Origin: Lacinutrix sp. C3R15
GTDB lineage: Bacteria > Bacteroidota > Bacteroidia > Flavobacteriales > Flavobacteriaceae
Reading direction: 5' to 3'
NCBI RefSeq assembly: GCF_018860825.1
Contig: NZ_JAHKPZ010000036.1
Location: 1-64,000, forward strand
Length of the DNA: 64,000 nt
A program made the translations under genes and the position numbers. Of the stretch, positions 18,295 to 27,420 are shown one piece after another. Positions within the stretch are counted from its first letter, which is position 1. The number at the start of each line of letters is the position of its first letter. The notes under the pieces are model-generated. The model saw only the letters and a program-made list of their open reading frames with translations, was not told the DNA's origin and ran no database searches.

Positions 18295-18350
18295 TTACAT
18301 TTAATTTTGAATGATTAAAGGAGAATGTTAAAATGCTACGAAGCTACTAT

Positions 18351-19175
18351 CTATAAATCTCGTTTTTTTAATATTTTATAAGATAAAAATACAAAAAGAG
18401 CTATCCAACCAATAACTATAGCTAGCTCATACCAGTGTACAGCATAGTCATAAGCAAGGTCTGTTTTGTCTGGAAATTTCGTCATCATGATACGTTGAAA
18501 AGGCTGGTCTATTAATTTGTACATCGATTTTAAAGGAAAGAAATTCTGAATTTTCTCAGCCAATTCATAATTACTTTGCCAAGTAATTAACCCCAGAACA
18601 ATGTATTCAAAAATGTATAAAATAAATAAGAATGCTAAAGCAAAAGCAGAGCGTTTTACCAACATACCAAAAAATAAACACAAAGAGAAAAAACCAACGA
18701 GCTTTACAAAATAGGCTATTAAAAAATTAGTTTCTCTAAATATAATACTAGCCTCTGTATAACTAGAATAGTACAATCCAATAAAAAAAGAAGCCAATGC
18801 TATTAATACTGTAGCAATTAAAGAAAAGAACACAATAGTATAGAATTTAGAGAGTATAAATTCCTTTTTACTTAAACCATCAATAAGGTTTTGTTTTATT
18901 GTTTTGTTACTGTATTCATTGCCAATCATGCTGACTACTACAATAGCAAAAAAGAACTTGAATTGCGATGCAAAAAAGGTTGTGATATGCCAAATTATAG
19001 GAAAATTAAAGATGCCAAGTTCTCCTAATTCTAAGGTAAAAAAGCCAAAGAAGTTTATTTTTATAGAAGAAAGAATCAGTACTGTAAACGGTAAAATAAA
19101 GGAAACAAATATAAGTACTTTGCTAGTTTTATTTAGTAGTAGTTTTTGTAATTCAAGATTTAATAGTCGTAACAT
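18351..19175 (-). CDS. ABC-2 type transporter permease
   Basis: 274 residues with about six hydrophobic segments (near 20-45, 60-85, 105-130, 155-175, 180-205 and 245-265) and short loops, the pattern of ABC-2 family permeases. It lies 93 bases after the ATP-binding subunit gene on the same strand, so the two probably form an exporter. The substrate cannot be read from the sequence; lantibiotic-immunity-type and natrosin-type exporters have the same layout. It ends with KKRDL. There is no sign of a link to the T9SS cargo genes downstream other than adjacency. Confidence 0.85.
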   Translation of the reverse strand: MLRLLNLELQKLLLNKTSKVLIFVSFILPFTVLILSSIKINFFGFFTLELGELGIFNFPIIWHITTFFASQFKFFFAIVVVSMIGNEYSNKTIKQNLIDGLSKKEFILSKFYTIVFFSLIATVLIALASFFIGLYYSSYTEASIIFRETNFLIAYFVKLVGFFSLCLFFGMLVKRSAFALAFLFILYIFEYIVLGLITWQSNYELAEKIQNFFPLKSMYKLIDQPFQRIMMTKFPDKTDLAYDYAVHWYELAIVIGWIALFVFLSYKILKKRDL

Positions 19176-19268
19176 GCGTTTGGTTTTGGTTTTTTACCTT
19201 TACTTCTTTAATTTCTTTTTATAATAAAATCAATCTTCTCTTAAACAAAAAGGAAGAAGTTTATTGCA

Positions 19269-20168
19269 TTAATTTAAATTATCTGTAAGCTGAAGAAATT
19301 GTTCTTCTAAACTTTCTTTACGTTTTACTAAATGCGATAAGATTATGCCTTTTTCAAACATGAGTTTGTTAAAGCTAGTGGCATCCATAGGTGCATTTAA
19401 AAAGGCAGTAATTAATCCGTTTTCTACTTTTATATTTTTAAAAGTTGTATTGCTTTCTAGTAATTGGATTAAATCTTCTTGTTTATCGGCTTTTAGTTCG
19501 AAAAAACCATGACTGGAAATCATTTCGTCTACACGACCTGAGTATAATTTTTCTCCTTTACGAAGCACAACAACATGCGAGCATACTTTTTCTACTTCGT
19601 CTAATAGGTGTGAAGCTAAAAGAATAGTAGTTCCGCTTGCAGCTATGTCTTTTATTATTTGTCTTATTTGGTGAATTCCTTGCGGATCTAATCCGTTTGT
19701 TGGTTCATCTAGTATTAATATTTCTGGGTCATTTAGTAGAGCAGAGGCAATAGCCAAGCGTTGTTTCATACCTAAAGAATAGGTGCTAAACTTGTGGTTT
19801 TTTCTGTCTTCTAGGCCAACAATTTTTAGTTTTTCTTCAATTTTACTGTAAGCAACACCTTTAATTTTGCAAACTAATTTTAGGTTTTGCTCTGCAGTCA
19901 TATAAGGATAAAAGTTTGGACGTTCTATGATTGCTCCTACTTTTTTTAATGCATTATGTGTAGATATGGTACCATCAAACCATTTAAAATCTCCTTGTGT
20001 TTTATTTACCACATTTAAGACAATGCCTAATGTTGTAGATTTTCCGCTTCCGTTTGGTCCAAGAATACCATACACGTTTCCTTTTTTAATAGTAAATGAA
20101 AGATCTTTTACAGCTGTGAGAGCACCAAATTTTTTAGTAAGGTTATTAATGGTAAGAATAGATTCCAA
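19269..20168 (-). CDS. ABC transporter ATP-binding protein
   Basis: 299 residues. The Walker A motif GPNGSGKST is at residues 37-45, the signature motif YSLGMKQRLAIA near 130, Walker B EILILDEPTNGLDPQG near 150 and the switch His in LLASHLLDEVE near 185. A C-terminal extension of about 80 residues after the nucleotide-binding domain is typical of ABC-2 exporters of the CcmA/BcrA type. It hydrolyses ATP to drive the adjacent permease (18351-19175). All catalytic motifs are intact. Its start is 7 bases inside a region with no obvious promoter; a terminator for the opposite-side lipoprotein gene lies at 20233-20265. Confidence 0.92.
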   Translation of the reverse strand: MESILTINNLTKKFGALTAVKDLSFTIKKGNVYGILGPNGSGKSTTLGIVLNVVNKTQGDFKWFDGTISTHNALKKVGAIIERPNFYPYMTAEQNLKLVCKIKGVAYSKIEEKLKIVGLEDRKNHKFSTYSLGMKQRLAIASALLNDPEILILDEPTNGLDPQGIHQIRQIIKDIAASGTTILLASHLLDEVEKVCSHVVVLRKGEKLYSGRVDEMISSHGFFELKADKQEDLIQLLESNTTFKNIKVENGLITAFLNAPMDATSFNKLMFEKGIILSHLVKRKESLEEQFLQLTDNLN

Positions 20169-20232
20169 AGTATAAAGGTTTGATTAGTTAAAGGTAAGAC
20201 GAGGTAAGTGAAAAATTGTTACAGCCTAAACT

Positions 20233-20265
20233 AAAAAAAGCACTTCGAATGGAAGTGCTTTTTTT
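20233..20265 (-). terminator. Terminator after the LES lipoprotein gene
   Basis: A 14-bp perfect stem including flanking A7/T7 tracts (20233-20246 with 20252-20265; core GCACTTC/GAAGTGC) has a 5-base loop. The T tract works on either strand. It lies 26 bases after the stop at 20292 and so ends that transcript before the ABC genes. Confidence 0.85.
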
Positions 20266-20291
20266 AATATTAAGTTTTTACTTATAGTTTT

Positions 20292-20900
20292 TTATCTTTC
20301 TAAAGTAGTTAGAGAACCATTATATTCTCCCCAAAAGGGATTAGGAGTATTGCCTGGAAGTTTACCAAAATTAATTTCATAATAATCACTATTTACAAGA
20401 ATATTAAAATACAAATCATTACTAGAATCATTTATTGTGTCGCTAGAAGTGATATTCCCATTAGAAACTATAACATTCGTTTTTACGTTACAATAGCTAA
20501 TATTATGACTAGAGTTTATAGATTCGTAGTCTCCGCTTTCAATAATTCTTGGATCACCATAACCATAAAATCTTATTTTATATTCTACTACAAAAGTAGT
20601 GTTGTTAGCGTATTTTAATTCCCCATTTTCTATTGTGATTTCTCCATCTGAAAAGACAATTGTATGCGATCTGCTTGTTTGATAAGTTGAACTTGTGCTA
20701 GTTGAAGTAATATTATAGCCATTGTAATACTCAAAAGCCTCATGAGACTCATACATTCCATCATTATTTATGTCCATTCTTAAAAAACTGGAACCATCAT
20801 TTTGGCTGTTTTCTTGATCATCATCATCATTACTACAGTTAAATACAAAAAGAGATATTGTTAGGTAAATTAAAAAATGTCTAATAGTAATGTTTTTCAT
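20292..20900 (-). CDS. Hypothetical surface-exposed lipoprotein
   Basis: 202 residues, not recognised as a named family. The N-terminus is a lipoprotein signal (hydrophobic LIYLTISLFVFN followed by Cys 22). The residues after the Cys are SNDDDDQE, an acidic stretch like the Bacteroidota lipoprotein export signal that sends lipoproteins to the outer face of the outer membrane. The rest is Ser/Thr/Asn-rich and beta-like (for example the repeated YEINFGKLPG-type strands). It contains DINNDGMYESHEAFEYY, which resembles a DxNxDG calcium-binding loop. It has its own terminator, and no partner genes are evident. Confidence 0.75.
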   Translation of the reverse strand: MKNITIRHFLIYLTISLFVFNCSNDDDDQENSQNDGSSFLRMDINNDGMYESHEAFEYYNGYNITSTSTSSTYQTSRSHTIVFSDGEITIENGELKYANNTTFVVEYKIRFYGYGDPRIIESGDYESINSSHNISYCNVKTNVIVSNGNITSSDTINDSSNDLYFNILVNSDYYEINFGKLPGNTPNPFWGEYNGSLTTLER

Positions 20901-21023
20901 ATTGGTTAGTTTTTATGGTTATATACTATAGATGCATAAAAGTGAATAAGGTTGCGTGTAAAAATCAAAAAAGTACCCTAATTATTTAAATTAGCGTGCT
21001 TAAAATGGTATAAAGAACTTTAT

Positions 21024-21539
21024 TTAGTTCCAGTTTTCTTCAAAGTCTAGATTGTCATAATCATCTACATCATATCCATCGTCAAATTCATCAAATTCGT
21101 CTAAATCGTCACTTTCAAAATTTTTGGTAGGAGCTTCATCAGGAATTTGCCCATGAACAAACATTAAGTTTGGATAGTCTGTACCTTCTGCTTCCTCAAC
21201 TATTTCAGCAAGTTCTACATAAAAAGTCCACATGCTTAAAAAATCGTATACATAAATGAGTTTGGTTTGCATTTCATGAACCACATCATTGATGGTTGTT
21301 TCATTCATTAAGCGAACTGTATTTGCACCTTCGCTAACATCAAACATAGAAATTTCCTCACCTTGTTCCCAGGTATCATTACTTATATAAAAGGAAGCCA
21401 TTTCTAAACCATCAAAACCAAAAGATTGCGTGATAGTGTTATGTAAGTCTTCTAAGGTGTCTGTTTCCCGAATTTCTAAATCACGAAAAATATCATCTTC
21501 CGTATCATTATCAAGTACTACTCTAAATCTGTAAATCAT
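21024..21539 (-). CDS. pRiA4b ORF-3-like (IS1096 passenger TnpR-like) family protein
   Basis: 171 residues. The first 120 or so (IYRFRVVLDNDTEDDIFRD, LHNTITQSFGFDG, ASFYISNDTWEQGEEI, MWTFYVELAEI) match the plasmid pRiA4b ORF-3-like family, which often carries the name of an IS1096 passenger gene although most members are chromosomal and of unknown function. The C-terminal 35 residues are extremely acidic (DDLDEFDEFDDGYDVDDYD). No transposase or terminal repeats are nearby, so this is not evidence of a mobile element here. A -7 element lies just upstream. Confidence 0.8.
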   Translation of the reverse strand: MIYRFRVVLDNDTEDDIFRDLEIRETDTLEDLHNTITQSFGFDGLEMASFYISNDTWEQGEEISMFDVSEGANTVRLMNETTINDVVHEMQTKLIYVYDFLSMWTFYVELAEIVEEAEGTDYPNLMFVHGQIPDEAPTKNFESDDLDEFDEFDDGYDVDDYDNLDFEENWN

Positions 21540-21556
21540 TATAAAAAATTATTTTG

Positions 21557-21564
21557 CAAAGATA
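21557..21564 (-). promoter_or_regulatory. -7 promoter element for the pRiA4b ORF-3-like gene
   Basis: TATCTTTG on the minus strand, 17 bases before the ATG at 21539, fits TAnnTTTG. Confidence 0.5.
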
Positions 21565-21648
21565 CGGTTTCCAATTCTCAAAAACCAAAAACTAAATTTG
21601 TAAATATTAAAACTAATTAGCGCTTAAAAAACTCTAATTGTTTTGGCT

Positions 21649-22662
21649 TTATTTACTAAAACGATGCAATGTAAATGTCATGGCACTTAATAGAAAAAAG
21701 GCACCTATTTGGTGTGCTACACCTAATGCTAATGGTACTTGGTAAATAATGGTAAATACACCTAATAAAAATTGTACTACTACTAATATTAACAAAGAGT
21801 TTACTGCGTTTATTTGGTGTTTAGTACGTGTTTGTTTTTTTGATTGGTACCATATTATTAAGATAAAAAGAACTACTAAATACGCTGCTGTTCTGTGAAT
21901 AAATTGAATACCACTTGGGTTTTCAATACCGTTTTTATAAAACGGTTGTAGTATGTAAACGGTTTCATGCATAAACTTTCCTTCATTCATTAAAGGCCAA
22001 TGGTTGTGTAATAATCCAGCTTTTAATCCTGCTACAAAAGCACCATAAATTATTTGAAAAATTAAAACAATATAGCCACCAATAATTAGGTTTCTAAATT
22101 TTTTATCTACTACTTTTCTTTCCGGAAAAATTAAATCTAAAGCTACCCATAAGGTTGCAGCAAAAGTTAAAAAGGCAGTTGTTAAATGCGCTGCCAATCT
22201 AAAATGACTTACGTCTGGTTTGTCTACTAAACCACTTTTAACCATGTACCAACCTAAAAAACCTTGAAAACCACCAAGAGCAAGAAGTACAATACCTTTT
22301 TTTATTGTTTTTTTAGTAAGCTGTTTGGTTGCCAAAAAGTATAAAAACGGAATAATAAAAACCAGACCAATTAACCTTCCTATAACGCGATGTAACCATT
22401 CCCAGAAATAAATGCTTTTAAAATCTTCTAAGGTGAAATGCGAATGCAGTTTTTGAAATTCTGGATATTGTTGGTAGAGTGCAAAAGCTTCTTGCCATGC
22501 TTGTTCGCCTATTGGCGGAATAGTACCTGTAATTAATTTGTAGTTTGAAATAGATAAACCAGAATCTGTTAATCTAGTGATACCACCAACTACAACCATA
22601 ATAAATATTAAGAAACATCCTGTAAATAGCCAGTAAATTACTTTTTTGTTGTCTTTTTTCAT
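21649..22662 (-). CDS. ctaA: Heme A synthase (COX15/CtaA family)
   Basis: 337 residues with about eight membrane segments. It oxidises heme O to heme A for cytochrome oxidase in the inner membrane. Family features seen: VVVGGITRLTDSGLSI in the first membrane segment, heme-ligand histidines in WEWLHRVIGRLIG, HFRLAAHLT, HNHWPLMNEG, IHRTAAYLV and VAHQIGAFF. The proton- or substrate-linked Glu in the EWLHR motif is present. The length is normal for the COX15 branch. It starts 2 bases after the GNAT gene stop, so the two may be co-transcribed, though they have no functional link. No other cytochrome oxidase assembly gene lies in the window. Confidence 0.93.
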   Translation of the reverse strand: MKKDNKKVIYWLFTGCFLIFIMVVVGGITRLTDSGLSISNYKLITGTIPPIGEQAWQEAFALYQQYPEFQKLHSHFTLEDFKSIYFWEWLHRVIGRLIGLVFIIPFLYFLATKQLTKKTIKKGIVLLALGGFQGFLGWYMVKSGLVDKPDVSHFRLAAHLTTAFLTFAATLWVALDLIFPERKVVDKKFRNLIIGGYIVLIFQIIYGAFVAGLKAGLLHNHWPLMNEGKFMHETVYILQPFYKNGIENPSGIQFIHRTAAYLVVLFILIIWYQSKKQTRTKHQINAVNSLLILVVVQFLLGVFTIIYQVPLALGVAHQIGAFFLLSAMTFTLHRFSK

Positions 22663-22664
22663 GT

Positions 22665-23114
22665 TTAAATTAATTCTTTTTCAAAGCATAAACTATTTTC
22701 CATATTTATATATTGGCCATAGTTTGGTATTGTTTTGTACTTGTTTTTTTTATAAAATTGAACCGCTTCTACCTGTCTTTTACCTGTTTCTAAAATACAA
22801 GTTTTATATCCAAGTTCTTTTGCCCAATTTTCTAAAGCATTTAAAACTTGTGTAGCTATCCCTTGACTTCTGGTTTGGTTACAAGTAAACATGCGTTTTA
22901 TTTCAACACTAGTAGTATTGAATTCTTTAAAAGCACCACAACCAACAGGGATATTGTTTACATAAGCAACAATAGTGTTTTTTAAAACATCAATATTATT
23001 AAATTGGTTGTAAAACTCATGTTCCTCACCATCCATTATTTTTAAATACGCATCTAGTTGTTTCACTAAATAAATAAAGTCAGGATTTTCTGAATTGGTT
23101 TTAATTAGATGCAT
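22665..23114 (-). CDS. GNAT family N-acetyltransferase
   Basis: 149 residues. The acetyl-CoA binding motif appears as RMFTCNQTRSQGIATQVLNALE (QTRSQGIA in place of the usual Q/RxxGxG/A), followed by LGYKTCILETGKRQVEAVQFYKKNKY, the standard GNAT C-terminal strand and helix. The acceptor substrate is not predictable. It is directly upstream of the heme A synthase gene, 2 bases apart, and 39 bases downstream of the cca gene; it may be carried along in the same transcript. Confidence 0.88.
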   Translation of the reverse strand: MHLIKTNSENPDFIYLVKQLDAYLKIMDGEEHEFYNQFNNIDVLKNTIVAYVNNIPVGCGAFKEFNTTSVEIKRMFTCNQTRSQGIATQVLNALENWAKELGYKTCILETGKRQVEAVQFYKKNKYKTIPNYGQYINMENSLCFEKELI

Positions 23115-23153
23115 TTTTTTGCTTTTTATTTACGAAATACCAAACACAATCTG

Positions 23154-24569
23154 CTACTCACTTTTTGTTAGACCTAGACGTTCTCCTTCTTTTAACATTA
23201 ATTGAAAAGCGGCATCAAATTCATTAGGAATTACTCCTTCTAATATGGCTTCTTTTATGTTTTCTTTAATGATACCAATTTCTTTAGAAGGTTTTAAGTT
23301 GAAGGTTTTCATAATTTCTTCACCAGAAATTGGAGGTTGAAAATTACGTATTTGATCTCTTTCTTCTACCTCTACAATTTTTTCACGAACAATTTTAAAG
23401 TTGTTGTGGTACTTTTTAAATTTATGAGGGTTTTTGGTTGTAATATCTGCTTCGCAAAGCGTCATTAAATCATCTACATATTCACCAGCATCAAAAACCA
23501 ATCTTCTTACTGCAGAATCGGTAACCTCTTGTGCTAAAACAATAGGTCTAGAGCTCATAAATACCATTTTTTGAACAAATTTCATTTTGTCATTTAATGG
23601 CATTTTTAGTCTTTTAAACAAATGATAAACCATTTTAGAGCCTTCAAATTCATGCGCATGAAAGGTCCAACCTACTTTTTTACTAAATCTTTTTGTAGGT
23701 GCTTTACCAATATCATGCAGTAATGCTGCCCAACGTAACCATAGATTATCGGTTGTTTTAGCAATATTATCTACTACTTCTAAAGTGTGGTAAAAATTAT
23801 CTTTATGTTTTTGCCCTTCTACTTCATCAATTCCTTTTAAAGCAGTTAGCTCTGGTAAAATATATTGCAGTAGTCCTGTTTTTTCTAATAATAAAAACCC
23901 AATAGAAGGTTTGTTTGCTTCCAGAATTTTGTTTAATTCAACAACAATACGTTCTTTGGTTATTATTTTTATTCTTTCGTTATTTCTGGTAATAGCGTTT
24001 AACGATTCTTTTTCAATAATAAAGTCTAATTGTGTGGCAAAACGTATAGCACGCATCATACGTAAAGGGTCATCACTATAAGTAATATCAGGATTTAATG
24101 GCGTTTTAATAATTTTAGCTTCTAAATCTTCTATACCTTGAAAAGGATCTAAAAGATCCCCGAAATTATCTTCAGATAGATCTAAAGCGAGCGCATTTAT
24201 AGTGAAATCTCTTCTGTTTTGGTCATCTTGTAGTGTACCGTTTTCTACAATAGGATTTCTGCTGTTTTCATTATAAGACTCTTTTCTTGCACCAACAAAT
24301 TCTACCTCAATACCATCATAGCGAAGCATTGCTGTGCCATAGGTTTTAAATACCTGAACTTTTGGTTGGTTAGGTAGGTTTTTTGCTACTTGTTTAGCTA
24401 GCGCAATACCACTACCAACAGCAACAATATCAATATCTTTTGCTGTGCCACGATTTAAGATAAAATCACGTACAAAACCACCAATAACATAGCTTTCAAG
24501 ACCTAGTTCTTTGGCCGATTTTGAAATGGTTTTAAATATTTTATGTTGTAATGCTTTTTTATAATTCAT
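23154..24569 (-). CDS. cca: CCA tRNA nucleotidyltransferase (HD-domain type)
   Basis: 471 residues. It adds or repairs the CCA 3' end of tRNAs. The nucleotidyltransferase head has [15 protein letters not shown] and the catalytic acidic pair in KDIDIVAVG. The RNA-binding head and neck contain [15 protein letters not shown] and [20 protein letters not shown]-terminal HD domain carries [13 protein letters not shown] (about residue 290), which gives phosphohydrolase activity in related enzymes. Length and domain order are normal for Bacteroidota. It is 49 bases downstream of tsaC, forming a tRNA-maturation pair. Confidence 0.94.
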   Translation of the reverse strand: MNYKKALQHKIFKTISKSAKELGLESYVIGGFVRDFILNRGTAKDIDIVAVGSGIALAKQVAKNLPNQPKVQVFKTYGTAMLRYDGIEVEFVGARKESYNENSRNPIVENGTLQDDQNRRDFTINALALDLSEDNFGDLLDPFQGIEDLEAKIIKTPLNPDITYSDDPLRMMRAIRFATQLDFIIEKESLNAITRNNERIKIITKERIVVELNKILEANKPSIGFLLLEKTGLLQYILPELTALKGIDEVEGQKHKDNFYHTLEVVDNIAKTTDNLWLRWAALLHDIGKAPTKRFSKKVGWTFHAHEFEGSKMVYHLFKRLKMPLNDKMKFVQKMVFMSSRPIVLAQEVTDSAVRRLVFDAGEYVDDLMTLCEADITTKNPHKFKKYHNNFKIVREKIVEVEERDQIRNFQPPISGEEIMKTFNLKPSKEIGIIKENIKEAILEGVIPNEFDAAFQLMLKEGERLGLTKSE

Positions 24570-24618
24570 TATTAATTACTCAGACTTATTTTTTTGCCAC
24601 GAATGCACGAATGTTTTT

Positions 24619-25179
24619 TTACTTTCGTATAACTTTAACAATACCATCGCGACTTAATTTAATAATAGACGATGGTTTTGTTGCCTTTTTTTCGTGGTGC
24701 AAATTTACAACATAGTCCACACCTTTTATAATCTCCTGAGATATTTCTTTAAAGGATTTTGGAGTAGGAGCACCACTAATATTTGCTGAGGTAGAAACTA
24801 TAGCACCATTGAGTTTTCTGCATATTTGGTAACAAAATTCATCATCAGGAATTCTAATGGCAATGGTTTTGTCTTCTGCAATTAAGTTTTGAGCAAGATT
24901 TTGCGCATCGTCATAAATAATGGTTATTGGTTCTTCTGCAATATCAAAAATACTTTGTGCAGCGTCTGGAACTGTTTTTACGTATTTTTTTAGCATTCTG
25001 TCATCTGCAACCAAGCAAATCATGGCCTTTGTTTCTATGCGTTTTTTTAATTTGTAAATTTTAGCAACGGCTTTTGCATTGGTAGCATCACAGCCAATTC
25101 CCCAAACCGTATCTGTAGGGTATAAGATTATTCCACCTTGTTTGAGAACTTCAATTGTTTTTTTTATTTCTTGATGCAT
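24619..25179 (-). CDS. tsaC: L-threonylcarbamoyladenylate synthase (TsaC/Sua5/YrdC family)
   Basis: 186 residues, the short TsaC/YrdC-like form without the Sua5 C-terminal domain. It makes threonylcarbamoyl-AMP from threonine, bicarbonate and ATP for the t6A37 modification of ANN-decoding tRNAs. Visible motifs are the N-terminal GGIILYPTDTVWGIGCDA, the basic YKLKKR patch and the SANISGAPTP segment. It starts 2 bases after the stop of the preceding gene (25182-26135) and precedes cca, so two tRNA genes sit at the end of a surface-glycan transcript. Confidence 0.93.
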   Translation of the reverse strand: MHQEIKKTIEVLKQGGIILYPTDTVWGIGCDATNAKAVAKIYKLKKRIETKAMICLVADDRMLKKYVKTVPDAAQSIFDIAEEPITIIYDDAQNLAQNLIAEDKTIAIRIPDDEFCYQICRKLNGAIVSTSANISGAPTPKSFKEISQEIIKGVDYVVNLHHEKKATKPSSIIKLSRDGIVKVIRK

Positions 25180-25181
25180 AA

Positions 25182-26135
25182 TTAACTTAAAATGGTTTTT
25201 AACCAGTTTGTATAATGATATTTTTGATAAATTTCTGAAGGTATAGGTTGATATGGAGTATTTAAAAATGTTTTTGGAATGTGAATTTCAGAATCTGGTT
25301 CTATGACGTGAATATTATTTGGATTGTAAAAATCGTAAGTTTTAATATCAGCGTTTGTTGTGATTAATTTTTTTTCTAAAAATAGACTTTCAAAAACACG
25401 AAAAGTTAATCCGTCTTGCACACCATATTTATGAATATCAACAATAATATTGGTTTTTAGTAAATATTCTAATACTTGCTTGTTGTTTTTTCTATCTTGT
25501 ATAAAATGGATGAGTTTAGATTCTGTTTTTTTATCTGATTGTACTAAAAACTCATATTTTACCTGCTTCTTTTTTAAGTAGGTTGCAAGTTTTTTTAAGG
25601 TGTTAAATCTAAAATCTTTAGACATAATAGTAAACGCATCATAGGTTGGAACTGTTTTTTTAAAGTCTTGATTTAGATATATAAAATTTGGTAAGAATTT
25701 TAAATTATAATCTTTAACATCCTTTTTTTCATAAGAATATACTTTGTCAAAAAAGGGAATTACTTCTTTTTTTCTGGTAATATTATTGATAGAATCATGA
25801 TAATATGCAATAAAATTTTTGGTTTTACTTTTTAATATAGAGAGTTGCGAATCAAAAAATAAATCAGGTCTTACAATTAAAATGTAATCGTAAGTTTTAC
25901 CAGCAGTAGCTTCAATTATAGGTTGTAGCTTGTAGTAGTTTTTTAATTTGTTTTTTGTGAAAAGTTTATAGATTGCTGCATAAGCTTTTTCAAAAATATG
26001 CTTGTATTTATATTTTTTTAAAGACGCGATATTGTAATAATCTACGTGTTTGTATTGCTTGTTAAGTTGGTTGTGAATGCTGTCATAATAACCACTTAAA
26101 TCATAGGTGATAAAAAGTATTTTTTTGTCTTTCAT
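25182..26135 (-). CDS. Putative glycosyltransferase-like protein (CgeB-like), LPS/glycan cluster
   Basis: 317 residues, Lys-rich and without membrane segments. Weak resemblance to CgeB/spore-maturation-type glycosyltransferases: an N-terminal KKILFITYDLSGYYDS strand, YDYILIVRPDLF in the middle, NFIAYYHDS, and DGLTFRVFESLFLEKKLIT near the C-terminus, which is like the E-containing donor-site motif (RxFE) of that group. It lies between a GT4 glycosyltransferase and tsaC on the same strand. A role in adding a sugar to the LPS core or a surface glycan is inferred mainly from neighbours. An alternative is a LPS-core protein of unknown activity. Confidence 0.65.
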   Translation of the reverse strand: MKDKKILFITYDLSGYYDSIHNQLNKQYKHVDYYNIASLKKYKYKHIFEKAYAAIYKLFTKNKLKNYYKLQPIIEATAGKTYDYILIVRPDLFFDSQLSILKSKTKNFIAYYHDSINNITRKKEVIPFFDKVYSYEKKDVKDYNLKFLPNFIYLNQDFKKTVPTYDAFTIMSKDFRFNTLKKLATYLKKKQVKYEFLVQSDKKTESKLIHFIQDRKNNKQVLEYLLKTNIIVDIHKYGVQDGLTFRVFESLFLEKKLITTNADIKTYDFYNPNNIHVIEPDSEIHIPKTFLNTPYQPIPSEIYQKYHYTNWLKTILS

Positions 26136-26205
26136 AAGTAACCAAAATATTACTTTATTTCTATTGTATTGCTTTTTTTGTTTGCTTTATAGTGAATGTA
26201 TAGAA

Positions 26206-27321
26206 TTATCTTTTGTAGTTATCAACTACTTCTTGCAATTCATCATACATTTTTTTAGAAATAACGTCTTTGGTAAAGTTATTTAATAAAAATTGATGAC
26301 CATTAGTGGTGAATTTATTTTGAAGTGCTTTATCGTTCAGTAATAATTCTACTTTATCAGCAAAATCTACAGGATTACCAACCTCTGCTAAAAGACCAGT
26401 TTCATTATCTACAATAACTTCAGGGATTCCTCCTGCATTAGCAGCAACAATAGGAACTCTACAAGCGTAAGACTCTAATAAAACACCACCTGTAGGTTCG
26501 TTGTTAGAGGTAAACATAAATAAATCGAATTCTGGTAAAACTTGTGGAATGTCTGTTCTAAAACCAGAAAAAATAATGTGATCATTTAGGTTTTTATCGC
26601 TTACAATTTGTTTGATTTCGGCTTCTAGCTTTCCTTCTCCAATTAAAATATACTTTGCTTTTATATTGTTTCGTTTTACCAAAATTTCAACGGTATCTAC
26701 CCAAGTGTAGTGGTCTTTAAACCCTGAAAACGCAGCTATGTTTCCAATTATTTTATAGTCTGAAGGAATGTTATATTCTTTATGTAATAAGCCGTTTTTT
26801 TCTTGTTTGGTAAACTTGTGCACATCTGTAACACTACCAACAACACACATTTTACTAGTGTCTTTTACTGCGTATTTTAATACGTTAACAACAGGGTGTG
26901 ATACGCAAATAATTTTTTTTATGCCTTTGTAATTGTATTTCCATTTTCTAAGCATATTAGAGTCAACACGTCTTATTAAGGTTCTACATAAAACCAAAGG
27001 AGCAGGTAATTTGTAAAATAAATGTGCTAAAACCGCTAAAGTGTGTGCTTTACTATTGTGAATAAAAACAACATCTATGTTTTTTTCTTTTACAATTTGA
27101 GCTAGTTGTTTTGCAAAGCCTAAATCATACTCAGACTTATAATCAAAACCAATAACTTGCATGTTTTTTTCTTTAGCAACATCATGAACAGGAGTGTTGT
27201 TGGCACAAATAATATATTGATCTTCTACATAATTCTTTTCTTTAAAGGCTTCGTATAAATAAATAATTTTTTGCTCGTGACCTCTCCAAACGCCAGATGC
27301 AGTAATCTGTAATAATCTCAT
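26206..27321 (-). CDS. Glycosyltransferase family 4
   Basis: The preferred start is the ATG at 27321 (MRLLQITASGVWRGHEQKI), not an in-frame ATG at 27363: the 14 extra residues fit no family and a near-consensus promoter (TTACTTTG) lies between the two. The product has about 371 residues in a GT-B fold. Seen are the N-terminal GHEQKI segment, a middle strand (KYILIGEGKLEAEI), FSGFRTDIPQVLPEFDLFMFTSNNEP and the donor-binding EPTGGVLLESYACRVPIVAANAGGIPEV motif with its two catalytic Glu. It probably adds a sugar to LPS core or another surface glycan in the cytoplasm. It is divergent from the LPS-kinase-like gene at 27421. Confidence 0.88.
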   Translation of the reverse strand: MRLLQITASGVWRGHEQKIIYLYEAFKEKNYVEDQYIICANNTPVHDVAKEKNMQVIGFDYKSEYDLGFAKQLAQIVKEKNIDVVFIHNSKAHTLAVLAHLFYKLPAPLVLCRTLIRRVDSNMLRKWKYNYKGIKKIICVSHPVVNVLKYAVKDTSKMCVVGSVTDVHKFTKQEKNGLLHKEYNIPSDYKIIGNIAAFSGFKDHYTWVDTVEILVKRNNIKAKYILIGEGKLEAEIKQIVSDKNLNDHIIFSGFRTDIPQVLPEFDLFMFTSNNEPTGGVLLESYACRVPIVAANAGGIPEVIVDNETGLLAEVGNPVDFADKVELLLNDKALQNKFTTNGHQFLLNNFTKDVISKKMYDELQEVVDNYKR

Positions 27322-27420
27322 AGTTGTTTTCAATAGTATAGTGTACAAAGTAATTAAAAACATTTAATAACCGCTTTGTTTTTTTAGATTAATAACCTGT
27401 AAAATTTGTAATATTGCAAG

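Noticed and set aside
18351-20168. ABC exporter as a dedicated transporter for the adjacent T9SS cargo
   Set aside because: The cargo carry Sec signal peptides and T9SS sorting domains, so they do not need an ABC-2 exporter; adjacency alone is not evidence.
21024-21539. Mobile element suggested by the IS1096 passenger-like name
   Set aside because: No transposase, inverted repeats or target duplication are present; the family is mostly chromosomal.
27319-27363. Longer start of the GT4 gene at 27363
   Set aside because: The extra 14 residues match no family N-terminus and a near-consensus promoter element lies between the two starts.
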